Of a stretch of DNA of 64,000 bases, positions 26,358-33,264 are shown one piece after another. This DNA is from Nocardioides sp. Root1257. GTDB taxonomy: Bacteria > Actinomycetota > Actinomycetes > Propionibacteriales > Nocardioidaceae. Every line of letters starts with the position of its first letter. The stretch's first letter is position 1. The notes under the pieces are model-generated. The model was given only the letters and a program-made list of their open reading frames with translations, was not told the origin of the DNA and did no database searches. The position numbers were made by a program, and so were the translations under genes. The stretch covers positions 788,534-852,533 of the forward strand of contig NZ_LMDV01000009.1 in NCBI RefSeq assembly GCF_001425175.1, in the 5' to 3' direction.

Positions 26358-26869
26358 CTCAGCAGCTCTCCACCAACCAGGACCTCGACCCGACCCTGCT
26401 GCGCGCGGCGTTCGGGTTCTTCCCGACCGGCGTGGTCGCCATCGCCGCGGAGGTCGACGGGCGCCTGGTCGGCCTGGCCGCGAGCTCGTTCACGACGGTG
26501 AGCCTCGACCCGCCGCTGGTCTCGGTCAACCTCGCCCGCACGTCCAAGACCTGGCCCGACCTGCGCCGCGCCGGCCACCTCGGCGTCACCGTGCTGGCGG
26601 GGGAGCAGGCGGTCGTCTGCCGGCAGCTCGCCGGCCCGGTCGACGACCGGTTCACCGGCATCGCGCACCTGGTGAGCGACGAGGGCGCGGTCACCCTCGA
26701 CGAGGGACTGGCCCGCTTCGACTGCACGATCTACCAGGAGGTCGACGCCGGCGACCACATCCTGGTGCTGCTCGAGCTGCACGCCGTCGAGCACGTCGAC
26801 GCCGACAGCCCCAGCACGCCGCTGGTGTTCCACCGCAGCGGCTTCGGCAGGCTCGAGCAGACCGCCTGA
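26354..26869 (+). CDS. flavin reductase (HpaC/split-barrel family)
   Basis: 171 residues, GTG start overlapping the SsuE-like gene. Split-barrel flavin reductase signature: RAAFGFFPTGVVAIAAEVDG, GLAASSFTTVSLDPPLVSVNL and KTWPDLR, with a conserved RFDCTIYQEVDAGDHILVL region that contacts the flavin. It reduces free FMN or FAD with NAD(P)H. Two structurally unrelated flavin reductases in one operon suggest that different monooxygenases have separate FMNH2 suppliers. It is the last gene of the cluster; the next gene has its own promoter-like element. Confidence 0.9.
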   Translation: MTQQLSTNQDLDPTLLRAAFGFFPTGVVAIAAEVDGRLVGLAASSFTTVSLDPPLVSVNLARTSKTWPDLRRAGHLGVTVLAGEQAVVCRQLAGPVDDRFTGIAHLVSDEGAVTLDEGLARFDCTIYQEVDAGDHILVLLELHAVEHVDADSPSTPLVFHRSGFGRLEQTA

Positions 26870-26905
26870 GGGCCGACGTGAGGTCCTGCGTGGTAGGTAT
26901 CTGGG

Positions 26906-27595
26906 GTGCGACGCATCGGCCTGCTGGGTGGGATGAGCTGGGAGAGCTCGGCGCTGTTCTACGACCTGCTCAACCGCGGGGTCGCGGAGCGGCTGGGCGG
27001 GTTCCACTCCGCGCGGCTGCTGATGAGCTCGGTGGACTTCGCGGAGATCGAGGAGCTGCAGCGCGCGGGTGACTGGGACCGCGCCGGTGAGCTGCTGGCC
27101 GACGAGGCCGCGCGGCTCGAGGCCGCGGGTGCCGACCTCCTGGTGCTCTGCACCAACACGATGCACAAGGTGGCGCCCGCGATCGAGGCGGCGACCGGCG
27201 TACCGCTGCTCCACCTGGGCGACGTCACCGCCCGGGCCGTGCGTGCGGCGGGCCTGACGACCGTCGGGCTGCTCGCCACCCGCTTCACGATGGAGCAGCA
27301 CTTCTACGTCGACCGGATCGCCCGGCACGGCGTCGCGGTGCTCGTGCCGTCGGCGGAGGACCGTGAGGTCGTGCACCGGATCATCTACGAGGAGCTGGTG
27401 CTCGGCGTCGTCCGCGACGAGTCGCGCGAGGCCTACCGCGCGGTGATGGAGCGGCTCGCCGCCCGGGGTGCCGAGGGCATCGTGCTCGGCTGCACCGAGA
27501 TCGAGCTGCTGGTCGGCGCCGACGACAGCCCGGTGCCCGTCTTCCCGACCACGCAGCTGCACGTGGATGCCGCGATCGACGCGGCGCTCGCATGA
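26906..27595 (+). CDS. aspartate/glutamate racemase-family protein
   Basis: 229 residues. Begins RRIGLLGGMSWESS, carries the two catalytic cysteines in VLCTNTMHK and VLGCTEIELL, and ends with a domain repeat typical of Asp/Glu racemases (YgeA/RacD type). It likely interconverts an amino acid's stereoisomers or a related alpha-substituted acid. The GTG at 26906 is preceded by TAGGTA at 26894-26899, exactly 6 nt upstream, consistent with a leaderless transcript independent of the organosulfur operon. The next gene overlaps its stop. Confidence 0.88.
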   Translation: MRRIGLLGGMSWESSALFYDLLNRGVAERLGGFHSARLLMSSVDFAEIEELQRAGDWDRAGELLADEAARLEAAGADLLVLCTNTMHKVAPAIEAATGVPLLHLGDVTARAVRAAGLTTVGLLATRFTMEQHFYVDRIARHGVAVLVPSAEDREVVHRIIYEELVLGVVRDESREAYRAVMERLAARGAEGIVLGCTEIELLVGADDSPVPVFPTTQLHVDAAIDAALA

Positions 27596-28077
27596 CCGAG
27601 GACTTCCGGGCCGATCGGGTCGGTACGGCGCTGGCCGGCACGAACCCGACGGTGCTCCGACGGCTGCGCGCGGGCTTCGCGGTGATCGCCGACGTGCAGC
27701 ACCTGCCCGGCTACTGCGTGCTGATCAGCGACGACCCGGCGGCCGACCAGCTCACCGACCTGACGCCCGAGCGGCAGCTGGCGTTCCTCGAGGACATGGC
27801 GATCCTCGGCCGGGCGGTGGCGGCGGTGGCCGCCCGTCGCGACCCGGACTTCCGGCGGATCAACCTGGAGATCCAGGGCAACACCGACGCGTTCCTGCAC
27901 GCGCACGTCACGCCGCGCTACGCCTGGGAGCCGGCCGACGTCGTGGGCTGGCCGGCTGCGCTGCACCACTGGACGAAGCAGGTCGGCGCCGGCCACGAGC
28001 TCGGCCCGCAGCACGACGAGCTGCGCGCGGAGCTGACCGCCGAGATCGACCGTCAGGTGGCGGCTACCGGCCGGTGA
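27592..28077 (+). CDS. HIT-family protein (Ap4A-hydrolase-like)
   Basis: 161 residues, ATG in an ATGA overlap with the racemase gene. The C-terminal half shows the histidine-triad region as HAHVTPRY preceded by RINLEIQGNTDAFLH; earlier, LPGYCVLISDDP matches the conserved strand of HIT proteins. The family hydrolyses or transfers nucleotidyl groups from dinucleoside polyphosphates or AMP conjugates. The triad is less regular than the canonical HxHxH, so activity is probable but not certain. The 3' end overlaps the convergent DinB-like gene by 14 bp. Confidence 0.75.
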   Translation: MTEDFRADRVGTALAGTNPTVLRRLRAGFAVIADVQHLPGYCVLISDDPAADQLTDLTPERQLAFLEDMAILGRAVAAVAARRDPDFRRINLEIQGNTDAFLHAHVTPRYAWEPADVVGWPAALHHWTKQVGAGHELGPQHDELRAELTAEIDRQVAATGR

Positions 28078-28558
28078 CCTCGTCGATCTGCTCGCGCAGG
28101 ATGTCGGCGTGGCCGACGTGGCGGATGACCTCACTGGTGGTGTGGGCGAGCACCCAGCGCAGCGTCTTGCGGTGACCGTCGACGGGGACCACGGTCAGCG
28201 CCTCCGGGGAGCCGGCCGCCGCGATGTGCCGGTCGGCTTCGTCGACGGCGGCGCGGAAGTCGGTGATCACGTCGGCTGAGCTGCGGTCCTCCGGGACCAC
28301 CATGGTGAAGTCGGTGTCGGCGTACGCCGGGTCGCCGCCGACGTGGTGGGCGAACCACCAGCGCTCGCCGGCCGCGCAGTGCTGCACCAGGCCGAGCAGG
28401 TTCGTGTCGGACACGACGAGGCGCCGCCGCAGTTGCTCCTCGTCGAGGCCGTCGAGCTTCTTGAGCAGGCAGGAGCGGGCGAAGTTGAGGAAGGCGAGGG
28501 CGGTGTCGAGCTCGCCGTCGTCGTCGCGGGGGACGATCTCACGCTGGGTCTCGAGCAT
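28064..28558 (-). CDS. DinB-family (DUF664-like) protein
   Basis: 164 residues of a four-helix-bundle DinB/DUF664 type. Seen: the helix-1 ALAFLNFARSCLLKKLDGL segment, NLLGLVQHCAAGERWWFAHH with a likely metal-binding His, and VLAHTTSEVIRHVGHADILREQID, which supplies the C-terminal His pair. Actinobacterial members are often metal- and mycothiol-dependent S-transferases, but the substrate is unknown. It is encoded next to a WYL regulator; a second DUF664-like gene lies just beyond that regulator. Confidence 0.85.
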   Translation of the reverse strand: MLETQREIVPRDDDGELDTALAFLNFARSCLLKKLDGLDEEQLRRRLVVSDTNLLGLVQHCAAGERWWFAHHVGGDPAYADTDFTMVVPEDRSSADVITDFRAAVDEADRHIAAAGSPEALTVVPVDGHRKTLRWVLAHTTSEVIRHVGHADILREQIDEVTGR

Positions 28559-28567
28559 GGCCCGACC

Positions 28568-29497
28568 CTAGGTCGCGCCGTCGGCCGACGCGACCAGCCG
28601 CCGGCCGAGCTCGGCGAGCGCGTCCCGCACCTCGTCGCCCTCGACGGTGAAGGCGACGGGGATCAGCGCGAGCTGCCGGGCGTACCAGTCCGGGTCCTCG
28701 GTGCTCGCCACCATCCGGGTCCGGTGGCCGGGCAGCTCCTCGAGCAGGGCGAGGCTGCGCGGGACCCAGCGCCGGACCCACACCGGAGGCGCCTCGACGA
28801 CCACCTCCACGGCGTACCGCCAGCCCTGCGAGAAGTGCTCCTCGACGGTGCGCAGCGCGTCGAGGTCGGCCGGGGGAGTGAAGGTCTCCGGGAGCGTCGC
28901 CACGTCGGTCACCCGGTCGACGCGCAGCACCCGTCGGGCGTCCCGGCTGCGCGACCAGCAGAGCAGGTACCACCGGCTGTGCCGCAGCACGACGGCCCAC
29001 GGCTCTACGACCATCTGCGAGAGGTGGTCGCCGGACCGGTAGGAGAGGTCCAGCACGCGGGCCGACGAGCAGGCCGACAGCAGTCGCTCGAGGTGCTCGT
29101 GCGGGGTCGCCTCGCCCGCCGGCTCCGGCAGGGGTACGGCGACCCGCTCGGGCAGCGCGCGCACGATCTTGCCGAGCGCGCCGCCGACGACGTCGGCCGG
29201 GTCGGCGGCTCCGGGGTGCCCCTCGAGCGTCGCCATCACCAGGCCGGCGGCCTCCGCCGCGGTGAACATCAGCGGCGGCAGCCGCAGTCCGCGGCCGACC
29301 CGGTAGCCGCCGTACGGGCCGCTGACGGACTCGATCGGCAGGTCGGCCTCGCGCAGGATCGCGACGTAGCGACGGGCCGCGCGACCGGTGACGCCGAGGG
29401 CGGCGCCGAGCTGGTCGGCGGTGATGCCGCGGCGCGCCTGGACCAGCTCGAGGGCCTGGAGCGCTCGTGCAGTCGGGGAAGTAGATCGTCCGGGAAT
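28568..29497 (-). CDS. WYL-domain transcriptional regulator (HTH-11 plus WYL), start uncertain
   Basis: About 309 residues. The N-terminal winged HTH (SPTARALQALELVQARRG, ADQLGAALGVTGRAARRYVAILREA) is followed by GPYGGYRVGRGLRLPPL and a WYL domain (VVEPWAVVLRHSRWYLLCWSR) with a C-terminal WCX-like segment. WYL regulators respond to nucleic-acid or small-molecule ligands and are usually repressors. No ATG, GTG or TTG lies close to the conserved N terminus; the best-placed codon is ATT at 29497, giving MPGRSTSPTAR. Upstream sequence in the same frame stays open but overlaps the divergent DinB-like gene. The true start needs caution. It probably controls the flanking DinB-type genes. Confidence 0.82.
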   Translation of the reverse strand: MPGRSTSPTARALQALELVQARRGITADQLGAALGVTGRAARRYVAILREADLPIESVSGPYGGYRVGRGLRLPPLMFTAAEAAGLVMATLEGHPGAADPADVVGGALGKIVRALPERVAVPLPEPAGEATPHEHLERLLSACSSARVLDLSYRSGDHLSQMVVEPWAVVLRHSRWYLLCWSRSRDARRVLRVDRVTDVATLPETFTPPADLDALRTVEEHFSQGWRYAVEVVVEAPPVWVRRWVPRSLALLEELPGHRTRMVASTEDPDWYARQLALIPVAFTVEGDEVRDALAELGRRLVASADGAT

Positions 29498-29515
29498 GGT
29501 CCTAGTGTGCCGGAC

Positions 29516-30058
29516 ATGACGGAGATCAACATCGGACAGGAACCCCCACTCGCCGGCACCGAGGTCGAGGCCCTGATCGGGTCGCTCAACCGGATGCGCG
29601 GCTACCTGCTGTGGAAGTGCGGCGGCCTGGACGCCGCCGGCATCCGCGCCACGCTCGGGCCGTCGACCCTCACGCTGGGCGGCCTGCTCAAGCACCTCTC
29701 GGCGGTCGAGGCGGTGACCTTCGCGTGGAAGCTGCACGGCCGCCGGCCCTTCCCGCCGTTCGACGAGTGGGACTGGGACGACGGGGCCTCGCTCTTCCGG
29801 GTCGAGGACGACGACACGCCAGAGTCGCTCGAGACGCTCTTCAAGGAGTCGGTGGCGAAGGGCCAGGCGCTCGTCGACGAGGCGATCGCGACGGTCGGCC
29901 TCGGCGGCGACGCCGACATCGCCGACGACCAGGGCACGCACGCCAACGTGCGCCGGCTCGTCTACGACATGATCGAGGAGTACGGCCGCCACGTCGGCCA
30001 CGCCGACCTGATCCGCGAGTCCGTGGACGGTCTGGTGGGCGAGGACCCCTCGGACTAG
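29516..30058 (+). CDS. DinB-family (DUF664) protein
   Basis: 180 residues; the ATG at 29516 is 7 nt after a TAGTGT -10-like hexamer (29503-29508), so the transcript is probably leaderless. DUF664 features: LIGSLNRMRGYLLWKCGGL, TLGGLLKHLSAVEAVTFAW (His of the metal site) and VYDMIEEYGRHVGHADLIRESVDG with the C-terminal His pair. It is the divergent neighbour of the WYL regulator, whose start region overlaps its promoter; co-regulation is likely. Substrate unknown. Confidence 0.87.
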   Translation: MTEINIGQEPPLAGTEVEALIGSLNRMRGYLLWKCGGLDAAGIRATLGPSTLTLGGLLKHLSAVEAVTFAWKLHGRRPFPPFDEWDWDDGASLFRVEDDDTPESLETLFKESVAKGQALVDEAIATVGLGGDADIADDQGTHANVRRLVYDMIEEYGRHVGHADLIRESVDGLVGEDPSD

Positions 30059-30071
30059 CTGCGCCCCGCCG

Positions 30072-30115
30072 GGACGTCGTACGGACGGGGCGACGACCCC
30101 GTCCGTGCGACGTCC
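30072..30115. terminator. bidirectional hairpin terminator
   Basis: A 19-bp stem: 30072-30090 pairs with 30097-30115 with a single G-U, around a 6-nt CGACGA loop. It lies 14 bp after the DinB-like stop and 8 bp before the end of the convergent fasciclin gene. There is no long U-run, as is usual for high-GC actinobacterial terminators. Confidence 0.8.
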
Positions 30116-30123
30116 GCGGTCGC

Positions 30124-30768
30124 TCAGAGGTCGAGCGGCAGGAGCACCCGGTCGATCGCGTGGCCGATCTGCCGGTTGCCCTTGTTGATGTTCGTCGCCA
30201 CCACCCGCGGGTTGCGGAGGTCGGGGTCGGCGTCGACGAGGGTGACCTTCGAGCCCTTCACCCGGACCGTGACGGTCCCGCCCTGCGCGGTCGTCAGCTT
30301 CGCGCCGTCGGACTTGAGCACCTTGGCGGCGCCCAGGGTCTTGCCCGGCACGACGTGGTAGAGCAGCACGGTCTCGATGACGTCCACGCCGGCGGCCTTG
30401 GCGAGCGCCTTGAAGGTCGCCCGCTCGGTCTTCGGTGCCGTGCCGGTGAGCGTCTTCGCCAGCTGGCGGAAGGCGCGGTCGGTCGGCAGGAACGCCGTGA
30501 GGCGGACCTTGCCCCGGGCGAGGACGCCGACGGGGCTCTTCGGCTTCTCCTTCAGGACGGTCGAGACCGCCTGGTCGAGGATGTCGAAGTCGCCCCAGTT
30601 CTTGTCGAAGTGGTGCCCGTCGGCCGCCAGCACCGCCGCGAGGCTGGTCCGGCCTGCTCGATCGGCGGTGCTCGGCGCCGCCTGGGCACCGGGTGCTGCC
30701 GCCACGGTGGTGGTGGCAGCGAGGACGGCCGCAGTGAGGCCGGCGGCAACAGTGTGCTTCCTGATCAT
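30124..30768 (-). CDS. secreted fasciclin-domain protein
   Basis: 214 residues. Signal peptide MIRKHTVAAGLTAAVLAATT ending near AQAA, then one FAS1 domain: LTAFLPTDRAFRQLAKTL (H1 block), ETVLLYHVVPGKTL (YH motif) and VVATNINKGNRQIGHAIDRVLLP (H2 block). FAS1 domains mediate adhesion or protein interactions outside the cell; actinobacterial examples resemble MPT70/MPB83. No lipobox is visible, so it is probably secreted. The 110-bp leader upstream contains two perfect inverted repeats (see 30789-30823). Confidence 0.9.
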   Translation of the reverse strand: MIRKHTVAAGLTAAVLAATTTVAAAPGAQAAPSTADRAGRTSLAAVLAADGHHFDKNWGDFDILDQAVSTVLKEKPKSPVGVLARGKVRLTAFLPTDRAFRQLAKTLTGTAPKTERATFKALAKAAGVDVIETVLLYHVVPGKTLGAAKVLKSDGAKLTTAQGGTVTVRVKGSKVTLVDADPDLRNPRVVATNINKGNRQIGHAIDRVLLPLDL

Positions 30769-30788
30769 CGGTTTCCCTCCCGAAAGTT

Positions 30789-30823
30789 CCGCGGCGACGC
30801 CGCGGGATAGGTGCAGTTGCACC
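30789..30823 (-). promoter_or_regulatory. two adjacent inverted repeats in the fasciclin gene leader
   Basis: CCGCGGCG-A-CGCCGCGG (30789-30805) is a perfect 8-bp dyad, followed by GGTGCA-GT-TGCACC (30810-30823), a 6-bp dyad. They lie 21-55 bp upstream of the fasciclin ATG on the minus strand, where a 5' untranslated hairpin or an operator could act. Confidence 0.4.
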
Positions 30824-30878
30824 GGGGGTTCGGAGACGTCCGGGGAACGGATGGGGCGGATCTCGAAAGCTTTTCGGC

Positions 30879-32042
30879 TCAGCCCAGCGCCACCGTCAGC
30901 GCCAGCACGGTGTCGGGGTCGTCGAGGCGGTCGCCGTACAGCTCGCGGAGCTGGCCCATCCGGTAGCGCACCGTCTGGGCGTGCACGAAGAGGTCGGCGG
31001 CGACGTCCTCGCGCCGGCCCTGGTGCAGCAGCCACGAGCGCAGGGTGTCGGTCAGCTTCTCGGCGGTGCCCGGGCGCAGGTCGGCGAGCGGCGCGAGCAG
31101 CTGCGCGCGCAGGTCGGCGCGGGCGGCCGGGTCGGCCTCGAGGACCAGCGGCACCAGGTGCGCCTCGGTGTCGAGCTCGAGACCGGCGGCACGGGCGCGC
31201 AGGGCCCGGTCGTACGACGCGCGCACCTCGAGCCACGGCCGCGCCGGGCCGGCGGTGCAGCCGCGGGTGCCGAGCGTGCGCAGCAGCGCCGTACGCCGGT
31301 GGCCGTGCGCGTCGGGCACCAGCAGCAGCACGCTCTCGTCGAGCTCGGGCGCCTCGGTGGCCGCGATGGTCGCCGGGGAGACGGAGGCGAGCACCGGTCG
31401 CACCTGCGACTCCGGCACGATCACCGCGGTGAGGGTGCGCGGCGGCTCCCACCCGGCGCGCTCGACCGCGGCCTGCACGGTCTCGACCGGCGACCCGGTG
31501 AGCAGGTGGTGGGCGATCCGCTCGAGCCGGCGCTGGCGCACCCGGCCGGTGGTCGCGAGCTCGTCGGAGTGCCCGGCGACGCTCGCCGCGGACAGCTCGT
31601 CGATGTAGGCGAAGACCAGCTCCGCGAAGGCCACCAGGGTCTCGGCGTCCAGGCCGTTGCGCACCGCCGTCGTCGACATCTCGCGCCAGGAGACGCGGGC
31701 GCCGATCCGGTACGCCGCGAGCAGCGCCTCGGTCGTCCGGCCGCTGCGCGCCTCGCCGCGACCGAGCTGGTAGGCGCCCTCGACGGCGGGCGCGGTCGGC
31801 GTGGACACCTCGGCGCCGCGCTTGCCGCTCGCGAGCGAGAGGAAGCCGCCGAGCGCGAGCTGCACCGCGTTGCGGATGGTCTCGCCCATCGGCCCGCTGA
31901 ACGCGTCGGTGTAGCTGGGGACCTCGTCGATGATGGCCGCGACGACGTGCTCGGCGACCTCGGGCAGCTCGCCGCGCATCCGGTCGACCGCGAGCGGAGG
32001 GAGGCGGAGCCCGTGGTCGGCGGTGCGGCGTACGGCGGCCAT
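30879..32042 (-). CDS. PucR-family transcriptional regulator
   Basis: 387 residues from the ATG at 32042, preferred over a TTG at 32069 because AAAAAGGA sits 6 nt upstream. The N-terminal part is a RsbT co-antagonist/PucR-like helical region; a GGDEF-like central segment follows; the C terminus is the PucR HTH_30 domain (TLRSWLLHQGRREDVAADLF, then HAQTVRYRMGQLRELYGD). PucR regulators control purine and other catabolic genes. It is divergent from the ferredoxin reductase/desaturase pair across a 93-bp region with a palindrome, so control of membrane-lipid desaturation is a reasonable inference. Confidence 0.88.
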   Translation of the reverse strand: MAAVRRTADHGLRLPPLAVDRMRGELPEVAEHVVAAIIDEVPSYTDAFSGPMGETIRNAVQLALGGFLSLASGKRGAEVSTPTAPAVEGAYQLGRGEARSGRTTEALLAAYRIGARVSWREMSTTAVRNGLDAETLVAFAELVFAYIDELSAASVAGHSDELATTGRVRQRRLERIAHHLLTGSPVETVQAAVERAGWEPPRTLTAVIVPESQVRPVLASVSPATIAATEAPELDESVLLLVPDAHGHRRTALLRTLGTRGCTAGPARPWLEVRASYDRALRARAAGLELDTEAHLVPLVLEADPAARADLRAQLLAPLADLRPGTAEKLTDTLRSWLLHQGRREDVAADLFVHAQTVRYRMGQLRELYGDRLDDPDTVLALTVALG

Positions 32043-32073
32043 GGCGTCCTTTTTGTCATCTGCGAACAACTGT

Positions 32074-32091
32074 GACGTGGATCTTCACGTC
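32074..32091. promoter_or_regulatory. palindromic operator candidate between PucR regulator and desaturase operon
   Basis: GACGTG-GATCTT-CACGTC is a perfect 6-bp dyad with a 6-bp spacer, located between the divergent start codons. A CACACT hexamer 7 nt before the reductase ATG (32123-32128) is a plausible -10 for a leaderless transcript. Confidence 0.5.
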
Positions 32092-32135
32092 CTGCGGTCA
32101 GGATCTTACGCCCTGGGCGCAGCACACTGGAGTGC

Positions 32136-33251
32136 ATGAGCATCGCCCTCCCGTCCACGACGACCCGGTCCACCCGCGGCCGGACGTTGCGCGACAGCCT
32201 GCGCCGCGTCGCGGAGGCCGCCGTCACGCCGCTGGAGCTCAGCGACGTCCTCGACGTGTTCCACCCGCTGCGCCGCGGCGCCGACCTCCGAGCCCGCATC
32301 GTCGAGGTCCGCCCCGAGACCCACCAGTCCGCCACGATCGTGCTCCAGCCGGGTCGCGACTGGACCGGCCACGTGCCCGGTCAGTACGCCCGCGTCGGTG
32401 TCGACGTCGACGGCGTCCGCCTCTGGCGCACCTACTCCCTGACGCACGGGCCGCGCGCCGACCGCCGGATCAGCATCACGGTCAAGGCGATCCCCGACGG
32501 CGTCGTCTCCAACCACCTGGTCCACCACGCTCGCGCCGGCCAGATGATCCAGCTCGACCAGCCCCAGGGTGAGTTCGTCCTCTCCCAGCCCCTCCCCGCC
32601 AAGCTGCTGCTCGTCACGGCCGGCTCCGGCATCACGCCGGTCATCGGCATGCTGCGCAACCTCTTCTCGCGCGCCGAGCGGCCGCAGACCGACATCGTGC
32701 TGCTGCACTCGGCCCTGTCCCGTGCCGAGGTGATCTTCGGCAGCGAGCTGCGCCAGTACGACGCCGCCGGGTGGCTGCGCCTCGTCGAGATGCACACCGA
32801 CACCCACGGGCTGCTCCAGGTCGACGACCTCGACGAGATCGTCCCCGACCTGGCGGAGCGCACTGCGTACGCCTGCGGACCGGCGGGCCTGCTCGACGCG
32901 CTCCAGGAGCACTACGACGAGCGCGGCCTCGTCCTCACCACCGAACGCTTCCGGCCCGTGACCGTCGTCGCCGGCGAGGGCGGCACCCTCACCTTCGCGG
33001 GCGGCACCGTCGTCGAGGCCGACGGCGCGACCCCGATCCTCGACGCGGCCGAGAGCGCCGGCGTCCTGATGCCCAGCGGCTGCCGGATGGGCATCTGCAT
33101 GGGCTGCGTCGTCCCCCTGAAGGAGGGCGCGGTGCGCGACCTCCGCAACGGCGCCCTCACCGTCGCCGTCCCCGGCGAGACCGGGCCGGGTGGCGTCCGC
33201 ATCCAGACCTGCATCAACGCGGCCGCTGGCCCGTGCCACATCGACCACTGA
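32136..33251 (+). CDS. ferredoxin reductase with C-terminal 2Fe-2S domain (desaturase electron donor)
   Basis: 371 residues. FAD-binding barrel with the RTYSLTHGP motif (RxYS), NAD(P)-binding half with LLVTAGSGITPVIGMLR and AYACGPAGLLDAL, and a C-terminal plant-type 2Fe-2S domain with CRMGICMGCV and a fourth Cys in IQTCINAA. It matches the architecture of the reductase that feeds electrons to the stearoyl-CoA desaturase DesA3 in mycobacteria (Rv3230c type). The desaturase gene follows 13 bp downstream, which fixes the likely role. Confidence 0.92.
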   Translation: MSIALPSTTTRSTRGRTLRDSLRRVAEAAVTPLELSDVLDVFHPLRRGADLRARIVEVRPETHQSATIVLQPGRDWTGHVPGQYARVGVDVDGVRLWRTYSLTHGPRADRRISITVKAIPDGVVSNHLVHHARAGQMIQLDQPQGEFVLSQPLPAKLLLVTAGSGITPVIGMLRNLFSRAERPQTDIVLLHSALSRAEVIFGSELRQYDAAGWLRLVEMHTDTHGLLQVDDLDEIVPDLAERTAYACGPAGLLDALQEHYDERGLVLTTERFRPVTVVAGEGGTLTFAGGTVVEADGATPILDAAESAGVLMPSGCRMGICMGCVVPLKEGAVRDLRNGALTVAVPGETGPGGVRIQTCINAAAGPCHIDH

Positions 33252-33264
33252 GAGCGAGGCACTG

